From NCBI RefSeq assembly GCF_018139145.2, contig NC_059477.1:13379522-13443521 (forward strand): DNA of 64,000 nt, written 5' to 3'. A program made the translations under genes and the position numbers. This DNA is from Gymnogyps californianus. Its lineage: Eukaryota; Chordata; Aves; Accipitriformes; Cathartidae. The notes under the pieces were generated by a model. The model did no database searches. It was not told the origin of the DNA and saw nothing but the letters and a program-made list of their open reading frames with translations. Positions within the stretch are counted from its first letter, which is position 1, and the number at the start of each line of letters is the position of its first letter. Shown here in pieces: positions 36,071 to 50,200 of the stretch.

Positions 36071-39000
36071 TCTTTTTTTTTCTTTGAAATTTACATAATT
36101 TTTACAGTCCCCTCTTTCCCTGAAGCCTCCTCCTTTCTTCTGTATGTCAAATCCCATAGAGGATTAAATAGCTCCTTTTATTGACATGCAATGGATCAGT
36201 CTCCAAGCATCTTCAGTCTCCTTCCAGGTGCCTTCCCCCAGTGACTTGCACTCTGGCACTGTCACCTCATTCTGGCACTCCTTGCTATGCCCAGTAATCT
36301 TTGGGAGAAAAATAATTAACTCAGAGCTAACAAAAGGATACAGAAGAAAAACAAATGAGGCAATACACTTCTTATAATGCTGATCCTTTATATTCTGTGT
36401 TTTCTGCAACTGTTCACTGTAGTCATGTTCCCACTGCTATTACAATTCTTTTTCTGTGTAAGTTTTTATTTAGCCTACAACATCTGTGAAGCAAGGTCCT
36501 TGTAAGCATATAAATCCATACTATGCCCTGAACCTCTGAGGCTCTGCCATGGAAACTCTTGAGTGCTCACTCACAGATTACTCCCACAGTATTTCTGTGG
36601 TCATGGTGGGGCATCACTGGCCCCCAAATCAATGGGTTCGTGGGCTCTCATCGCAGGAGCTAGCAGGAGGTGAGGTCCACCAGTGCAGAGACCATGCTCC
36701 TCCATCTCTGTTTGGCCCTCACCCCAGTTATCACTGACCTTCCTTCCAGCCATCTCCTGTAGGTATCTCCTGTGCAACACCCTGCTGAGTGACTTGGAGG
36801 CACCTGATTGATAAGGGCAATATTGGGAGCTTGCCGGTCAAATAATATTAACAAGTCACTCTTTTCGTTTCTTGCTTGTTCTCTTAGATGGCAAACAATG
36901 AATCTGCTTCCTCCACTCCTCGGGCCATATCTATGTGAATGACAAACCAGAGTGCACACGACCTGAATGGAACGGAATGGAATCAAAAACTGATTTACTG
37001 CCTCAACACACACTAATCAACACACAGATAAATGTATTTTCTCATTTTCAGAATAGAATCAGCTACCAAAAATGTGCACATTACATCTTCTATCCTTATC
37101 TTCATTCTCCATCCAGTATATTCATTACAGTACTTCGCTTAAATTACTGCATTTAATTGCTAGAAATACATCTCCTGCATTTGAAGCATATATATTCAAC
37201 AAGAAAGATCTGCTGAACAGCTCAGCTCAAATGCTGCAGGGGAAGAAAGTTAGGATGAAGTATAAAGGTATGTTAGATAACTTACTGCCACTTACTACAC
37301 TTAACAACTTCATATGATAAATGATTTTTTAATGGCTTCAGCTAATTTTCTAATTTAGATTTGAGTCTTGCAGTGGAGTGTGAGTGCAGAGATCTTTGTT
37401 GAAGAATCAGAACCTTGTTTGTTGGATTCAGTCCCTTTTTGATCAGAAGCGATGCTCTGATTTTTAGTAAAGCTGCTTTAGATTTTTTTGGCGCAGACAT
37501 CTTTGTGTTAAAAACATGCAAGAAATGAGAGTTATGATTTTCTTTTGCTATGCTAGGCAAATTGCTATGGCTGACCTACATATATAGGAGATTAATTTTA
37601 TCCCAAAAGTTGGAAGAGTCACTTAGTTGTAATTTCCACCGGAAGATTTGTTTTTCTCATGGAGCAAGCCGAAAGCCTCTGAACTTAATGGGAAAACTCA
37701 CATGGAGTTCAGCGTGCTTTGAATAGGAGACTGGATGAACCTGTCTCTGGAAAGGATTCTTAAGCAGTGCTTAATCCTGTGCTCAGGACTATATTGAATC
37801 AAGAAAGTACAGTTAAGAGCTTTCTCCCACTCTTGGCCACTCCTGTGATAAAGAAGATAGAAAAAACGTAATGAGATCAAACGATGATCTGCAAAAATCA
37901 GTGATCTCAGGGTGCAGTGGGATTAGACCATACCCAGGTAGTAGCAGCTGGAGAAAACAGGAAAATATAAAGCAGGACTGTATTAAATGGTAACAGAAAT
38001 TCTAGTGTTATTAAATTTGAAGTATGTATATATTTATAACCTGAGACCAAAAAATTACATAGAATATATCAAAGTTAATATATTATGAAAGCTTTGGCCA
38101 CAATATTCGGATTTCAGCATCAGAATCCACAATATTGAACTGACTGAGAAATTCAGGCTTTCATCCTCTTGAAGTGCAAAGCTGAGATTTCAATTCTGAA
38201 TGTACACACACACAAATGCACAAATCTCCATGGTATTTGAATTTGGGGCTTTGATTTGGGCTACATCCTAAAACAGAGAAAAAACTTCACTTTTTTAGTG
38301 AGTCTACAGAAGTTACCCAAAGTAGCACCTGAAAAATTGCAGCAAGTTCTTTGATAAGAAAGTAGAACTGGGAAAATAGGTAGTTTGTATGTTCAGTGTG
38401 TGGTTTCAGTGAACCTCTGCATCAGTTATTCCTTGCTGAGCGTGGTGATTGCTCTTCCAGTTCTCTTAAGTCAGATTGCTCCAGAGCCATGAAGACTGCC
38501 ATTTGTAATGAAAATAAATGGCTCTAATTTGTTTGACATGTCAGCCTGCAGGCTCTTATTATTTCACTACTCCTCAGTTTTCCACAGACTATTTTCTCTT
38601 CTTGCCTTCCATCCCTTTTATGACTTGATACTGTGTCTGTGACAGAAATCAGGTTAGTACGTTAAACTGTTTTTGCATTGGCTATTAAGATATGAAAACT
38701 TTATTGTTTCAATTTGTTTGTCTCTCTGTAACCACTATGAATAGGTGAAATTCAGCTGCTTAAACAGCTAGGTGTCTAGACCATTTTAGATGTCATAAGA
38801 CATAGGAGAGTACAGGACTGGAAGATATGACATAGCAACTGGAGGCAAAGCAGGTTATAGCAAATCATCTGAAGTGGCATGAGAAGTGTGGCTCAGGCAG
38901 CTGAAGCCCCATTGGTTTTTACTTCTTTTTCTTCACTTTCTTTGTATTACTTTGGCTTTTATATATTGTAAGAAAGTCAATAAATCAAATTAAATGTGAA

Positions 39001-41193
39001 TGCTGCTGCCATAATTAGTTTTTCTGATTTGAAACATCTTAGTTTCACTGCATGGGCTTGTTAATGACAGGTCACAACCCCACGTGTCGATAACAGCCCC
39101 AAAACGTGGGTAAATCCTGGGATATGCTGAAGCAGGGAGCATATAGGTCTACTGAACTGCGGGGAAGGTGCATTGTCTTCTGTTCTCCTATGTACCTATG
39201 CATCAGCACGGGTGCTAGTTAGTTCCAGACAAGTCAAATCTTGTAAAAATCATGGCCCAACCCTTACAGGCAATGACATCTCCCCACCTGCAGTGCTGAG
39301 GTGTTTGCACTCCAGGGATTCATCATGTCGTAGACCCCGGACTTTGTTTTCTGCAGTGCAGATCACATGTCTGCTTGTCAGTATTTCTCAGTTATTATCA
39401 ACAAAGATTCCTCCCTGCTTCTTTACAAGTGGCACTGCTGTCTGGTTGTCTCAGTAAAATCTATACATGTAGCAAACATGGGTTGTTGGGTTTTTGGGGG
39501 GCTGAAACATATTAAGCTGTCTCCTGGCTTTTAGATGCTTGAAAAACTGCATGGAAGCTAGAAATATCAGCAATTAAACATCCTGACAGATGACACTATG
39601 GCTACATCGGCTATTATGAAAGAAATTTTCTTAGACTATACAGGTGTTAAAGAGGAGGTTTTTGTTACATTTTTAATATTGTTTAAAATGTGCAGACTCA
39701 GGGGGCTAGATAAGCAGAAAGGTTAGGGCTCCAAAGGCACTGACACATTGGATGGCTATTGACACATTAATGTGCACTGTACAGAAACACCCAAACTGGA
39801 GATGGTTGAGAAGAACTCTTTCTGCTCATTTTCTTCATGAAAGAAGTGTTTATGTAACTATACACCCTCAGCACTCCCATTTTGTGTATGTGGAAGCTTA
39901 AACACCTAACATAAATACTAGGTTCTGGTTTGGAGGCCTAGTACTCTGAAAATTAGATATTGGACTACCAAAATCTAGTATTGGGTCTGATTCTTTCTCT
40001 TCTTAGGCCTTTGAACCTGCATTGTTGTACCTACAACACATGTGGGATACTACAACAGTGCTGCAGTTGGCAGGACCCATTAGGGCTTTTGCCTACAGGA
40101 CCTAGTGACTGACACCGCTTCAGTGCTTGCATTGTGGTAGCTCTCAGGCACACATTAGGTGCTAAAACACAAAAGAAGCAGCATATCTCTGCTGAGAATA
40201 GTTTTCTTTCCTTCCAATGAGGAGTGGTAAAAGATCTGGGACTGACTACTTTGTCCTGCAAGTCTACACTGACTCTAAATTAAATACAGAGACCTTTGCT
40301 GTAAAATGTAAAAATGGTAAATGAAACAAGACATGTACATACACAAATGGAGACTTTTGAAAGACATACACATGTCCCCTTTTAAAATAAAATAAAGACC
40401 AGCTGTAATAAAGCATTTAAAGATTAATGACCTTGTTTCTGGGACGCGCATCCAGAGAAATGGATAAGAATCTAGAATCCCAAATCAGGATTTGGGATTT
40501 CTCTCTCTAAGAACATAGTATATCTAGAGTATGGTCATCTTATAATGGCACCCACAGCAGCCAGAGTATAGAGCTGGCATGGCATAGAGATAACCAGAAG
40601 GAAATTTTAAATGTGTGTGTAGTAGTAATCTTGATTTTGTTCAAACTTGGTCACTCTGCAAGAAAAAAAAAATAGACAGTTCAGGTCAGTGACAAGCTAA
40701 AATGAGAAGCATGGCTCCACAGCTTAGCATTTGACACCCCACGGAAGTTCTGGGGTGCATGTTCTGGGTTCTAGCTTCAGGCATTCCTACGTATTCTAAA
40801 TTCATCAGTTACTGGATAATATAAAAAGAACAGGCCTGGCAGTTGTAGCTCAAACCCAGAAGTTCCCCCCACAGTTAAGTGCCTTATCTCTTAGGCTACA
40901 GGATTAGAATTAGAGGGGCTCAAATTCTTTCCAGATTATTTCAGCTCACCAGAGAAGAGTTGAAGTGGGGAGTAGGAGTGGAAAGTTTGGTGCATTAGCA
41001 ATCTGAACATGCATCAATTGCTGAGAAACGGCATACATTACACTGGCTCCTCCCCATCTACTTAATTTGATGTTCAGTCTGAAAATAAATTCTGCAGGAC
41101 AAAGCAAACTCAGTTGACCTTTAGGAGCACATAGCATTTCATTAATTTCTCTTGATGTGTAAAGCTTTATTTTTCAGACTTTAATGCAACAGC
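36071..41193. other. Intergenic region between the two AOX genes
   Basis: About 5.1 kb holds the presumed 3' UTR of gene A and the promoter of gene B. I see no third gene, no LTR of the family above and no CR1. A stretch at about 36450-37020 has a slightly higher GC content than its surroundings and may be an unrecognised old repeat. No convincing TATA box or CpG island marks the gene B promoter. Confidence 0.6.
36163..36168 (+). terminator. Possible poly(A) signal of gene A (ATTAAA)
   Basis: ATTAAA lies about 95 nt after the proposed stop codon. It is the commonest variant of AATAAA. Canonical AATAAA motifs further downstream (near 38515 and 38975) are alternatives, and nothing in the sequence decides between them. 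Confidence 0.25.
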
Positions 41194-41247
41194 ATGGCTT
41201 GCCCCCAACAATCAGATGAGCTTGTCTTTTTTGTGAATGGCAGGAAG
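41194..41247 (+). CDS. AOX2: Gene B exon 1 with start codon
   Basis: The 54-nt exon encodes [18 protein letters not shown], matching human LLFYVNGRK. A purine at -3 and G at +4 support the start. A pyrimidine tract with TTTTCAG lies at 41171-41177, so the first transcribed exon may be further upstream. The donor is AAG|GTAAGT. Confidence 0.92.
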
Positions 41248-44200
41248 GTAAGTTTTTAAATGCCCCCCCCCCCCCCCTTTTTTTTTAACAGCAGTGCTTT
41301 AATGTTTACTGTTCATATTCAGGAAGGCTGTTATTCTGGAGCAACAGTTTATTCAGGGATAACCATCTCTTGTCTTTGATCTTCCTTATAGCATCCTGCT
41401 TTCTACCACAGTTTTTACATAGTCTGAGTGACTTTGTTTCACCCCTCACATCACAGAATTTTTAAAATTATAATTAGTTATCTGTTTACTAAAACCTTAT
41501 ACTAATATACTCCTAAAGTTGATGTAGTTGGAGTAAATACATCAATAGTAAAAGAATATGCTGCTTACTAATATAATTTCAGTAATTCACCAAAAGAAAA
41601 TAAGTAGTTAATTTTTTTCTGTTCTTGATGCCAAAAGCTCACATTTCATTTTCTAAGACATTCTGTCACCTGTTCTTACTTTGCAGGTTAAGTAAATGAG
41701 AATTCCTATTAACAAACATGTCACCCAAAATATATTATAAGCTGAAATGAAAGAATTTTATTTCTTTGTTGAAAAACAAACAAACCAACCAACCTTGCTA
41801 TGTATTTTTCTGGAGATATTTTTCAGTTGTTCGGTCAATATTTCGATATTGTAGAGAGATGGTACTGGCTTTTTTTTTACTAGGTGAATTAAGGAAAAGT
41901 AATTCAATTTTTTTCTGTCTGTTATATCTGTCATTACATGCCAACTGTGCTTAAAGGCATACTCTGAAACCTTATTTCACTCCGCAGTTCCAAACAGATT
42001 CCTGAACTAGTTCATGTTGTCTTTCTTACACCTGGTAAATTGGAGCATGCTGCTGGTATAGCAGAATTGTTGAGAGAAGCCTGAGGTTCAGTCTCTCTTC
42101 ATTCTGCAGTGATGGGTCCTAAAAAATGTTTTCCAATTTGTTTGTATTATCTTGTCTCCAACAAGTTGAAGCATGCCGATGATACAGTAACATTCTTGAG
42201 ACAAGGCTAAAGCAAGGCCTGCATAAGCCCCACTCATACACATTAAACTTCATTACATTGAAAATATACTTAGTTACGTATCCTCCCTGCTCTTCTTACA
42301 CTAAGATTTTCCTCTGCTTTTATGCTGATGGGTCTTTGCAAATGAAAGGGTTAATATTAACTTCAAGGAGGTAAAAATACACAGAATTTTCATACATACA
42401 AGTCCATGGCTTTAAAATGAAGGGATTTCTGATTCACGCTGATAAGAATCAACAAAGGATCTAGTCCAAAGACACTTTTCTTTCTACTCTTGTCCATCCA
42501 GTGCTTACTCAGCCTCTCTTCCCTTTCAGTTCTCTGAGTAAACTATTATTTCTGTTACTTTAAAAGGACATATTTGGCCAGTACTGCCTGACCCATTCAT
42601 TTATTTATCTGCAAATTGTGATCAAGTGACAGGATCCTGTTGCTGAACAAACACACCACATTAATCCACAATCACTGCATTTCAACATCATAGTTAATCC
42701 TTCTGAGATGATTATATTAGATCCCTCTCTAACCCATAATCTCTTTTTTTATTTCATAATGTAGGTAATAGAGAGGCAGGCAGATCCTGAAGAATTGCTG
42801 CTGTATTACCTAAGAAAGAAGCATATCCTTTTTTTGAACTTTGCCTTTGAGTTCTATAATTCTGTAAATTCCTGCAACTGGGGATTAAGATGATTTATTT
42901 CACTTTTCTTTGGGAACCAACGTAAACAGAACAATAAGTAGAAATAACACAACTCACCTTGTATTTGTTCTCGGCAGAGCAATCCAGTGCTGTTATGATG
43001 TGCATTGTGTGTGTTAGTTACATGGGTGTAACATTGCAAAGTTTGAGTGTAACTTTCCTAAATACTGCCCAAATCTTCTTTACAGCTTCCCAAAGCACGA
43101 AAAACCTTTCAGTGCATTTGTGATGAAAATAGTAACTAAAGAAATCAACACAGAACTACTTCCATAGTAAATAATTTATTTAGGCCCCAGTCCTTCAAAG
43201 AGTTTTGCATAAGCTTATTTTATTATCTTATTATCTTTATTTCCTGTCATTTGAGACTCTTCAGGTTGCTAACTGCTGTCAGGGTTCTATTGAATTCAGT
43301 GGCAGTTATCCCAGCTAAGAAGCTGCTGTGCAGGTTATAAAGTTAAGCAGGTGTGTTTAGCTTTGCTGTTGAGAGCCTTCTATGCTGGAAGAAAAACAAC
43401 ATTAATTTAAGGATTAACTGGAGAAGGGCAGTAGTGGAAAGTAATTTATTAGCTGCAGCTTTTTTACTAGCTTGCATTGTACCTTGTCCAAGCATTCAGT
43501 GGAATAATTAGCATCTCTTTAACAGTCAAGCAGTGTGATTTTCATATGCTTCTAATCAATATGATTAGTCATATATTGATTACCAGTGGGAATGCACCAG
43601 TGGATAAAATTGCACTGGGTTTAAAGAAATCTAGAAACATGGTGAAATCAGATGGAAGACATCATCTAGTACCTAAGCAAAATGGATGCAAATGCACACA
43701 CCCAGTGGGAAGAGTAACAGGACTACGTATCATTCTGAAAAGGAGCTAAAATAAAAGGAAATGGTAGATTCCACTGGATTGCAGGGCACTGCGATACCAG
43801 AAGGAGGAGACTGTGATTTGAGAGTGGAGCCTTTATACTGAGGCACATAATGGAGGAAGTCCTTCCATACAGAATTTAGGTGTGTGCACTTGGGTATTGT
43901 GCTCTATTTTAAATTACTATACTCCTTGGATGTTCAGGAAGCAGCACTGGAAACATACTGAGATCTGCTGGTACTGTTTTGCAAATGCAAGGTACAGATA
44001 ATTATGTCTAAGGATTAGGAAAGTATTAGGAGTAAGGCTAATAAGAAGACCTATCGCTGTATTTGTTCAGCCCATCCCACTTACAGGGTCCTGATTTCAG
44101 TCTCTTGGGAATTTACCAGATATTGGCTGTAGAGACTGAAAAACTCTGTATTGGAAGTCTGCCTCACACTCATTTCTCTCTCTGTCCTTACCCTTCTCAT

Positions 44201-47200
44201 CTCTATGTGCTCTATTTTCATCTATCTTGTACACATTTTCTTGTCTCTGGAGCTATCTGGTCAGAAGATCCCTCCAATTCTGCACATGCACATAAAACAA
44301 GGGAGAATACAAAGAAAAAATAACTTTTGAATGTTGTAATTTTTTTTCTTTAACGGTCTCCTTTGCAGTCCGTCTCTCAGGTACAAAATATGGCTGTGGA
44401 ATAGGAGGCTGTGGTGCCTGCACTGTGATGATATCCACATATGATCCAGTTGCCAAGCAGATACAGTATCCTCACAATGATATTTGGAAATAGTAATTTA
44501 GTGTTTTGAGAAAACTGACATTCACTGGGAAATATTTGGTTTCTTTCCATTTAGATGGATTTTGGGGAGTTCTGGTACATATTTAAAATCCTTACCTATA
44601 GCCTTCCTCTACAAAGGTGATTACAGGGTTGGCCTCACTATTACAGAGTAACAGACATTTAGGTCCTCTCTCTTCAATCTTTGAAAAAAACCAAACCAAA
44701 CCAAAACAAAAACCCAACACCAACCCCCCCCAACTTTCTGGGGAGATGATGTTTTTAAATTGTGTTCTTTATGATTTGAGATTTCAGCAGCCCTTTTGTC
44801 ATCTGCCTCTCCTGACTCTTTTGTGCTTATTTGAGGATATGTCACTGTTAATAAGTCTTCACTAGATGTTTCATATAATCATTAATAAAATCTCCATGGA
44901 CTTCAGCAATAGACATATTACATTGTAATTGTACAGTTTTGCCCACAGCAAAGCTAGGAGTTCTACTTTCTTTCTCTCCCTGGCTCTTGAAACTTTGTTC
45001 CATTAGAAATGCCATGCCTGACTTCATCACATCTAGCTCTAGACTTTGGGTTTTAACAAAATATGTAGTACTTTTTTTTTTCCTTTGTTTTTTTTTTTTT
45101 AACTTAACCTTCCACTCCTCTAATTAGAAAAGCTTATCACTTAATGCCTAAGTCCCAGCTGTAGGAGCAAGATGCATACTCTCACGGTCCAAGTGCAGGA
45201 TTTTGTATGTTTGCATATCCTTCTCCTCATGTTTTTCTGCTCAATCTGAGCATTTCTAGATTAGCTGGAGTATATATCCTTTATTTCCTCTTCCATGGAC
45301 CCATTTGACAAAGCTATTTAACACCACAGTTCTCCTTCACACCTCAAAGACATCGTCCTGCCAACTCCTGCCTTCTCCCCATATGCTCGCTGCATGGTGC
45401 TGCTGTCACTACTGTGGAAGGGGTTGGAAGCATAAAAACCAGGATTCATCCAATTCAGGTGAGAGTAAGCTGGACTGTGTAGGGCTGCAAAATAATGAGA
45501 TTTTCCTGTCCTGTGTCTGTAATGAAGTTGGGATCTGCGAGAAGGTGCTGTGAGTCTATGCAATGTAGAGTCTCTGAAGGGATTCTAGAAACTCTGTATT
45601 TTGTCTAATCTTTTGAGATGAACAGGTGTTTTTAGGAATTAATACAGCAATTGCTGGGTTGTGATTGGCCCTGTATGGAGCATGGAAGGAGCTCCTCCTG
45701 ATGTACTACCGTGCAGGGAGCACATCACAATCTCCACAACACAGGGCTATCCAACTGTATGCCACGTAGGATGCCAGCTTTCAGAAGGGGATGGGGAAGA
45801 ACAAAGAGCATCAGTCAGTTTCATTTAGTCACCAGCATGGCATCTGGCCATCTCATTGTGGACAACATACTGCGTATGTTGTAGTAAAGGATGAGTGACT
45901 CCAGGTGGCAACTAGACTGACAGGTATTAAATTAGACACATTTTCTCTGTGTGCCAGAGATTTCCCTTGGATTAGGTCAGCTCTTTACCTCCTCCACTCT
46001 GGCTTGTCCCTGAAAAGCACAGTCTGACCACATAGATTTAAGAATGTTTTCTAAACATCCTCTTTTTTCTCAATATTATTTCCCAAGGGTCTTGACTCTG
46101 GGACTGGTCTGTGCTGAAGCTCTGGTTGAGGAGATGTTCTGTGTTCTGTCCTTCATGGTTAGAAATATTTAACATATGATTGATGTATAAACTGAAAGTC
46201 TTGGACCTTATTCTGTTCTCATACCAAGGAACTAGGATCATGAGGGTCTAGACTGGAGTGAGTATTATCCTTTAACTAGGTGATTGCTCTGAGCATTTTC
46301 CTCATGAATGGTCATAGTGGGGTAGTCAAAATGCTGCTACTGGCCTACAGCCAGTAGATGACATGCCTGAAGATGGCTATTCAGAAAGCCAGTGAAGCCA
46401 CATCCTTGATTCAGGGCCTATTGTTCTGTTTTGTTCTAGGAAAGGCTAGCCAAATGCCATGGCTCCCAGTGTGGCTTCTGCACCCCTGGAATGGTGATGT
46501 CCATATATGCTTTACTGAGAAACCATGCGGAACCTTCCATGGAGCAGATAATTTCTGCTCTGGATGGTAGGTTTCAGACAGTAAATTGTAAAAAGTATAA
46601 TAAAGGGATAAATGTTTGATTGCCAAGGTTATAAGTATGATTTGACTCAAAGAGCAGCAGATGGTGTTCCAAAGTGGTATTTTGTTATAGCCATGGCGGT
46701 TTAAGGACATGTCAGAATCATAAAAAGGTGGTTCACGCTGGAGACTTCAAATTGGACACACAGTGGCACTTAGCACTGGCTAAATATTTCTGAAAATCCC
46801 TGCATTTAGAACAGCCTGTTTTTATAGCCCTCCTACACCAGCAGCCTCAATATAGTGCAATGTGAGTACAGTGTTATAATGAATACAGTGAAAAAGTAGG
46901 TTCTATTTTGTCTGCAGTGTAAGTACTCACCTACCAATAATATGAAGTCCCTAATACAGATTTCAACAGTTACAGGGGAAATAGATTACATGACATTTTA
47001 GCCCACTGAAATATTGACTGCTCTTCAAGCAAGATTTACTACAATAGGTGAAGCAACTTCAACTCACTTTCTAGTCCCAAGTTTGTTAACACTCCTATAG
47101 CTCCCCAAATAATTGACCCCTCCCACCAGAAGATTTTGACTTCATGAAGGAAATGCCAGAAATTCCAGTAGAGATTTTACTACTGCTATTAATTGTATAT

Positions 47201-50200
47201 GAAAACCATGGTAGTGATGGATGGCAGTAGATTTTTTATTGGATTATAAACCCCAAAGACTGTAGTGGTAGTAGTAATCATAGTATTTACTTTTGGATGC
47301 TTTTCATCATTTGATTTTTTACATATATTCATAAAAATAATTCATATTATTATTAGAAATGGCCTTTAAAATAATAAATTTTAATAATACATCATAATCA
47401 CTATTAAAGTAATATTTCTTATTTTTACAGATGTGATTTTGCCCATTTGAGAGTAGGAACATAAATTTCAGCATTTCATATCTACAGGTTTGATGCTAGA
47501 CCATTCCCAATTATGCCGGTGCTCCCAAACATTGTTCTGGTTTCTTATGATTGCTTATCATATGGTTTATTTCAGGTAATTTGTGCCGTTGCACAGGATA
47601 CAGGCCAATTATAGACAGCTACACATCTTTTGCTAGGGTAGGTCAATATTTTCAAATGTGTTTCTTATTTTGGGACAGTTGGTGGTATCTGAAAAGGCTG
47701 ATCCTCCTTGAAGTACCTACCTGGAATCTAGCTTCATTTGGAAATTCTTTTTGGTTGAACCTTTGGAAAATCTGGCTCTTTCAGTTTTTAAATGTGCTGG
47801 GCACTTACAGCTGCCACTGACTTTAGGTTTACATGTACCCTTGCAATGCACTTAAGAATCCTTTGCGTCAATTCCAATGACTTGATCCAGGCACCACTGA
47901 AGTAATTTTGAGTTTTTTCCATTTACTTTATGGATACTTGGGTACCCAAAGGGAACTCACTCCTAGGGGCCCTATAGTTTAAGAGGTCTCCTGGAGCAGC
48001 TTCAAGTGACTGAACAAATCTGCTTTGGAACAGGAAGAATCAAAACGTTAATTTACAAATAAATCACAAAGCTGCCTCATTGCTTTTATAGAGTAGGGTA
48101 TGATTTCTTTAGGAGCCAACATGTTGCCAACTCAGAGGAACTGGACAATGTTGCTTGGATCAGGAAGAATGTGTGTGTTCATCTTCTACAGGAGGTCAGG
48201 TAAGTTACATTATGTTTTTTTTCATTATCTCCTGTTTGCATTATAAAATTTGTAGAAAAGGGCCATCTTGAACTATGGCAGCAGCTACTTCTGTCGTTGG
48301 GCATTTAGCCCAGACTGAACTCTGTGCTCTGTGCTCTTGGTGCTGCAGAAAGGTAGCACAAGCATATCTGCATTTCTGTGTAGTCAGAATGCAGACAGGT
48401 TTGACCTATTTAGTGACATTTTCCAGTGAGAGTGTGGATCTCAATATTAAACATTTAAGTCTACTTTGTTTTGTGAGGAAGAAAACTGTTGATCAGAGAC
48501 ACCTTTCTTAAAAAAGCTGGTCTTGATGTGAAGTTGAACTCCCTTAACAGAAGTTCTGCAGCCATCAGCATGGCTTGTTTCTGTGTGCTTGAGACACCAA
48601 CTCTGAATTTCTGAAGATGAAACAAAGCTATTCCTGTTCAATGTCAGTTTGTACCTGTAAAGCCTTTCATAACATTATGAACACTGTTAAAGCTTCACAT
48701 TACTTTGTGTTAGCGGCTCCAAGATCTTCAGAGAAGAAGTGTCTCATTCTTGTGCATTCTATAGTAATTGATATACTGGCATTGCTTCAAAATACACATT
48801 GTTTTATTCTCCCTCTACATATGCACATTCTAAAATCACAAGTCACCTCATTTGTGTTTCTTCTGGCAAAGGTTCCACAATTATTATGTTAAGGGTACAC
48901 ATGGGAACTCCAGTACACATAAGGCCTTCAGAAATGTCCTCCGTTCCCTGTGTGCATCTCAGAACTTGTTGTCTCCATCCACCTGCAAGAAGAGGCCATA
49001 GTGCCCTAATATGACTCCATCTTGCTTCATGATGAAGAACTGAACTCCCTGGATAAATTTGCTCTGACTGAAAAACTTTAAGGAGCCTCTAAAGTAAAAC
49101 GTCTTTGGTGATTGGAGGAAAACTTGTTTTGACAGTTATAAACCTTAGAGCCCCAAGGAGTGTATCTGGATGTGTGTGTATATTTGTGCACGTGTATACT
49201 GTCTCTGCCCCTTTAGGAACTGAAAATTGTTGGCCAGCTGCTGCCAAGGTTGTTTGAAGCATGAATCTGGCATGGCAGCAGTTGCCAGTTACAAAACAGC
49301 ACTTACTTTGGGTGCTCTCTTATTTGACTTTCACTGATTTGCATTCCTCGTAGTTGCTTTCATCCAAGTTAAATAGCTGGTGCCTAATTATTGTGAAGAT
49401 CAAGGGAGAGCCAGAACTTTTTGCCATTTCATCAATGGAGTCAGTCAGTAGACTAGGTCATCCAGAGCCAGATCTTATAGTTACCATGGCCACGATCTGT
49501 TCAGAGTGCCCAGAGATAATGACAGTTTGGGGAAGGGATAAGAGACTTCAGACTAGGGTATGTCAATCTCTTTTCCTATTCAATATACTTGAGACCTGTT
49601 GCTATCTGGTCTGATAAGATTTTTCATTCTGAAAACAAATCAGTGAGGCAGAAAAAACTAACCAGCACTGGTAACATGGCATATCCAGAGTCGCCTTTCA
49701 TGTAAGCTCCTGAAAGCTCAGAAGATGCATAGCCTCACAAGAGGCCTCAGCAGAAAAGACATCTGTAAACAAGTAGAGAAAGCTAATTTTTATGGTGTGT
49801 TGTCAGCGTTCAGTTCTTGCAGTGCTTATGCAAGGGTGGAGAGGCTCTCCTTAAGCAGAAAAGAAGTCTTTCTGATCAGATGGACTGCTACATTGTTGTC
49901 ATGTCAAACTCTCTCTGTCAGAAAGCTCCTTAACAGGCACAGTTTTGAAAAGAACATAACTATACCATCCAGCACTGCATTTTCCCACAGTAGACATTTC
50001 ACCCAATATGGCTGCTACACATTTGCTATGACCAATTTGAGGAAATACTGCAAGATCTTTCTTGAGGCTTGTCGTATTTCAAGCAAAGGCTTGAGAGTGA
50101 TTAGTATAACAGTCTCCTGTCTTTAAAGTAGTTTGTGAATAGGTATAACAGAACTAAACATTAAAAATCAATTTGGGCATCTTGAATTTTTGAATGCAAC

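Noticed and set aside
36541..36660. A possible gene A last exon around ALPWK (about 36543)
   Set aside because: The PW motif matches, but the frame then runs 40 codons without AOX similarity and the acceptor is very poor.
49725..50126. 133-codon open frame on the plus strand in gene B intron 7
   Set aside because: Its composition and sequence resemble no family I know, it has no splice logic with the neighbouring exons, and a frame of this length is expected by chance in 64 kb.
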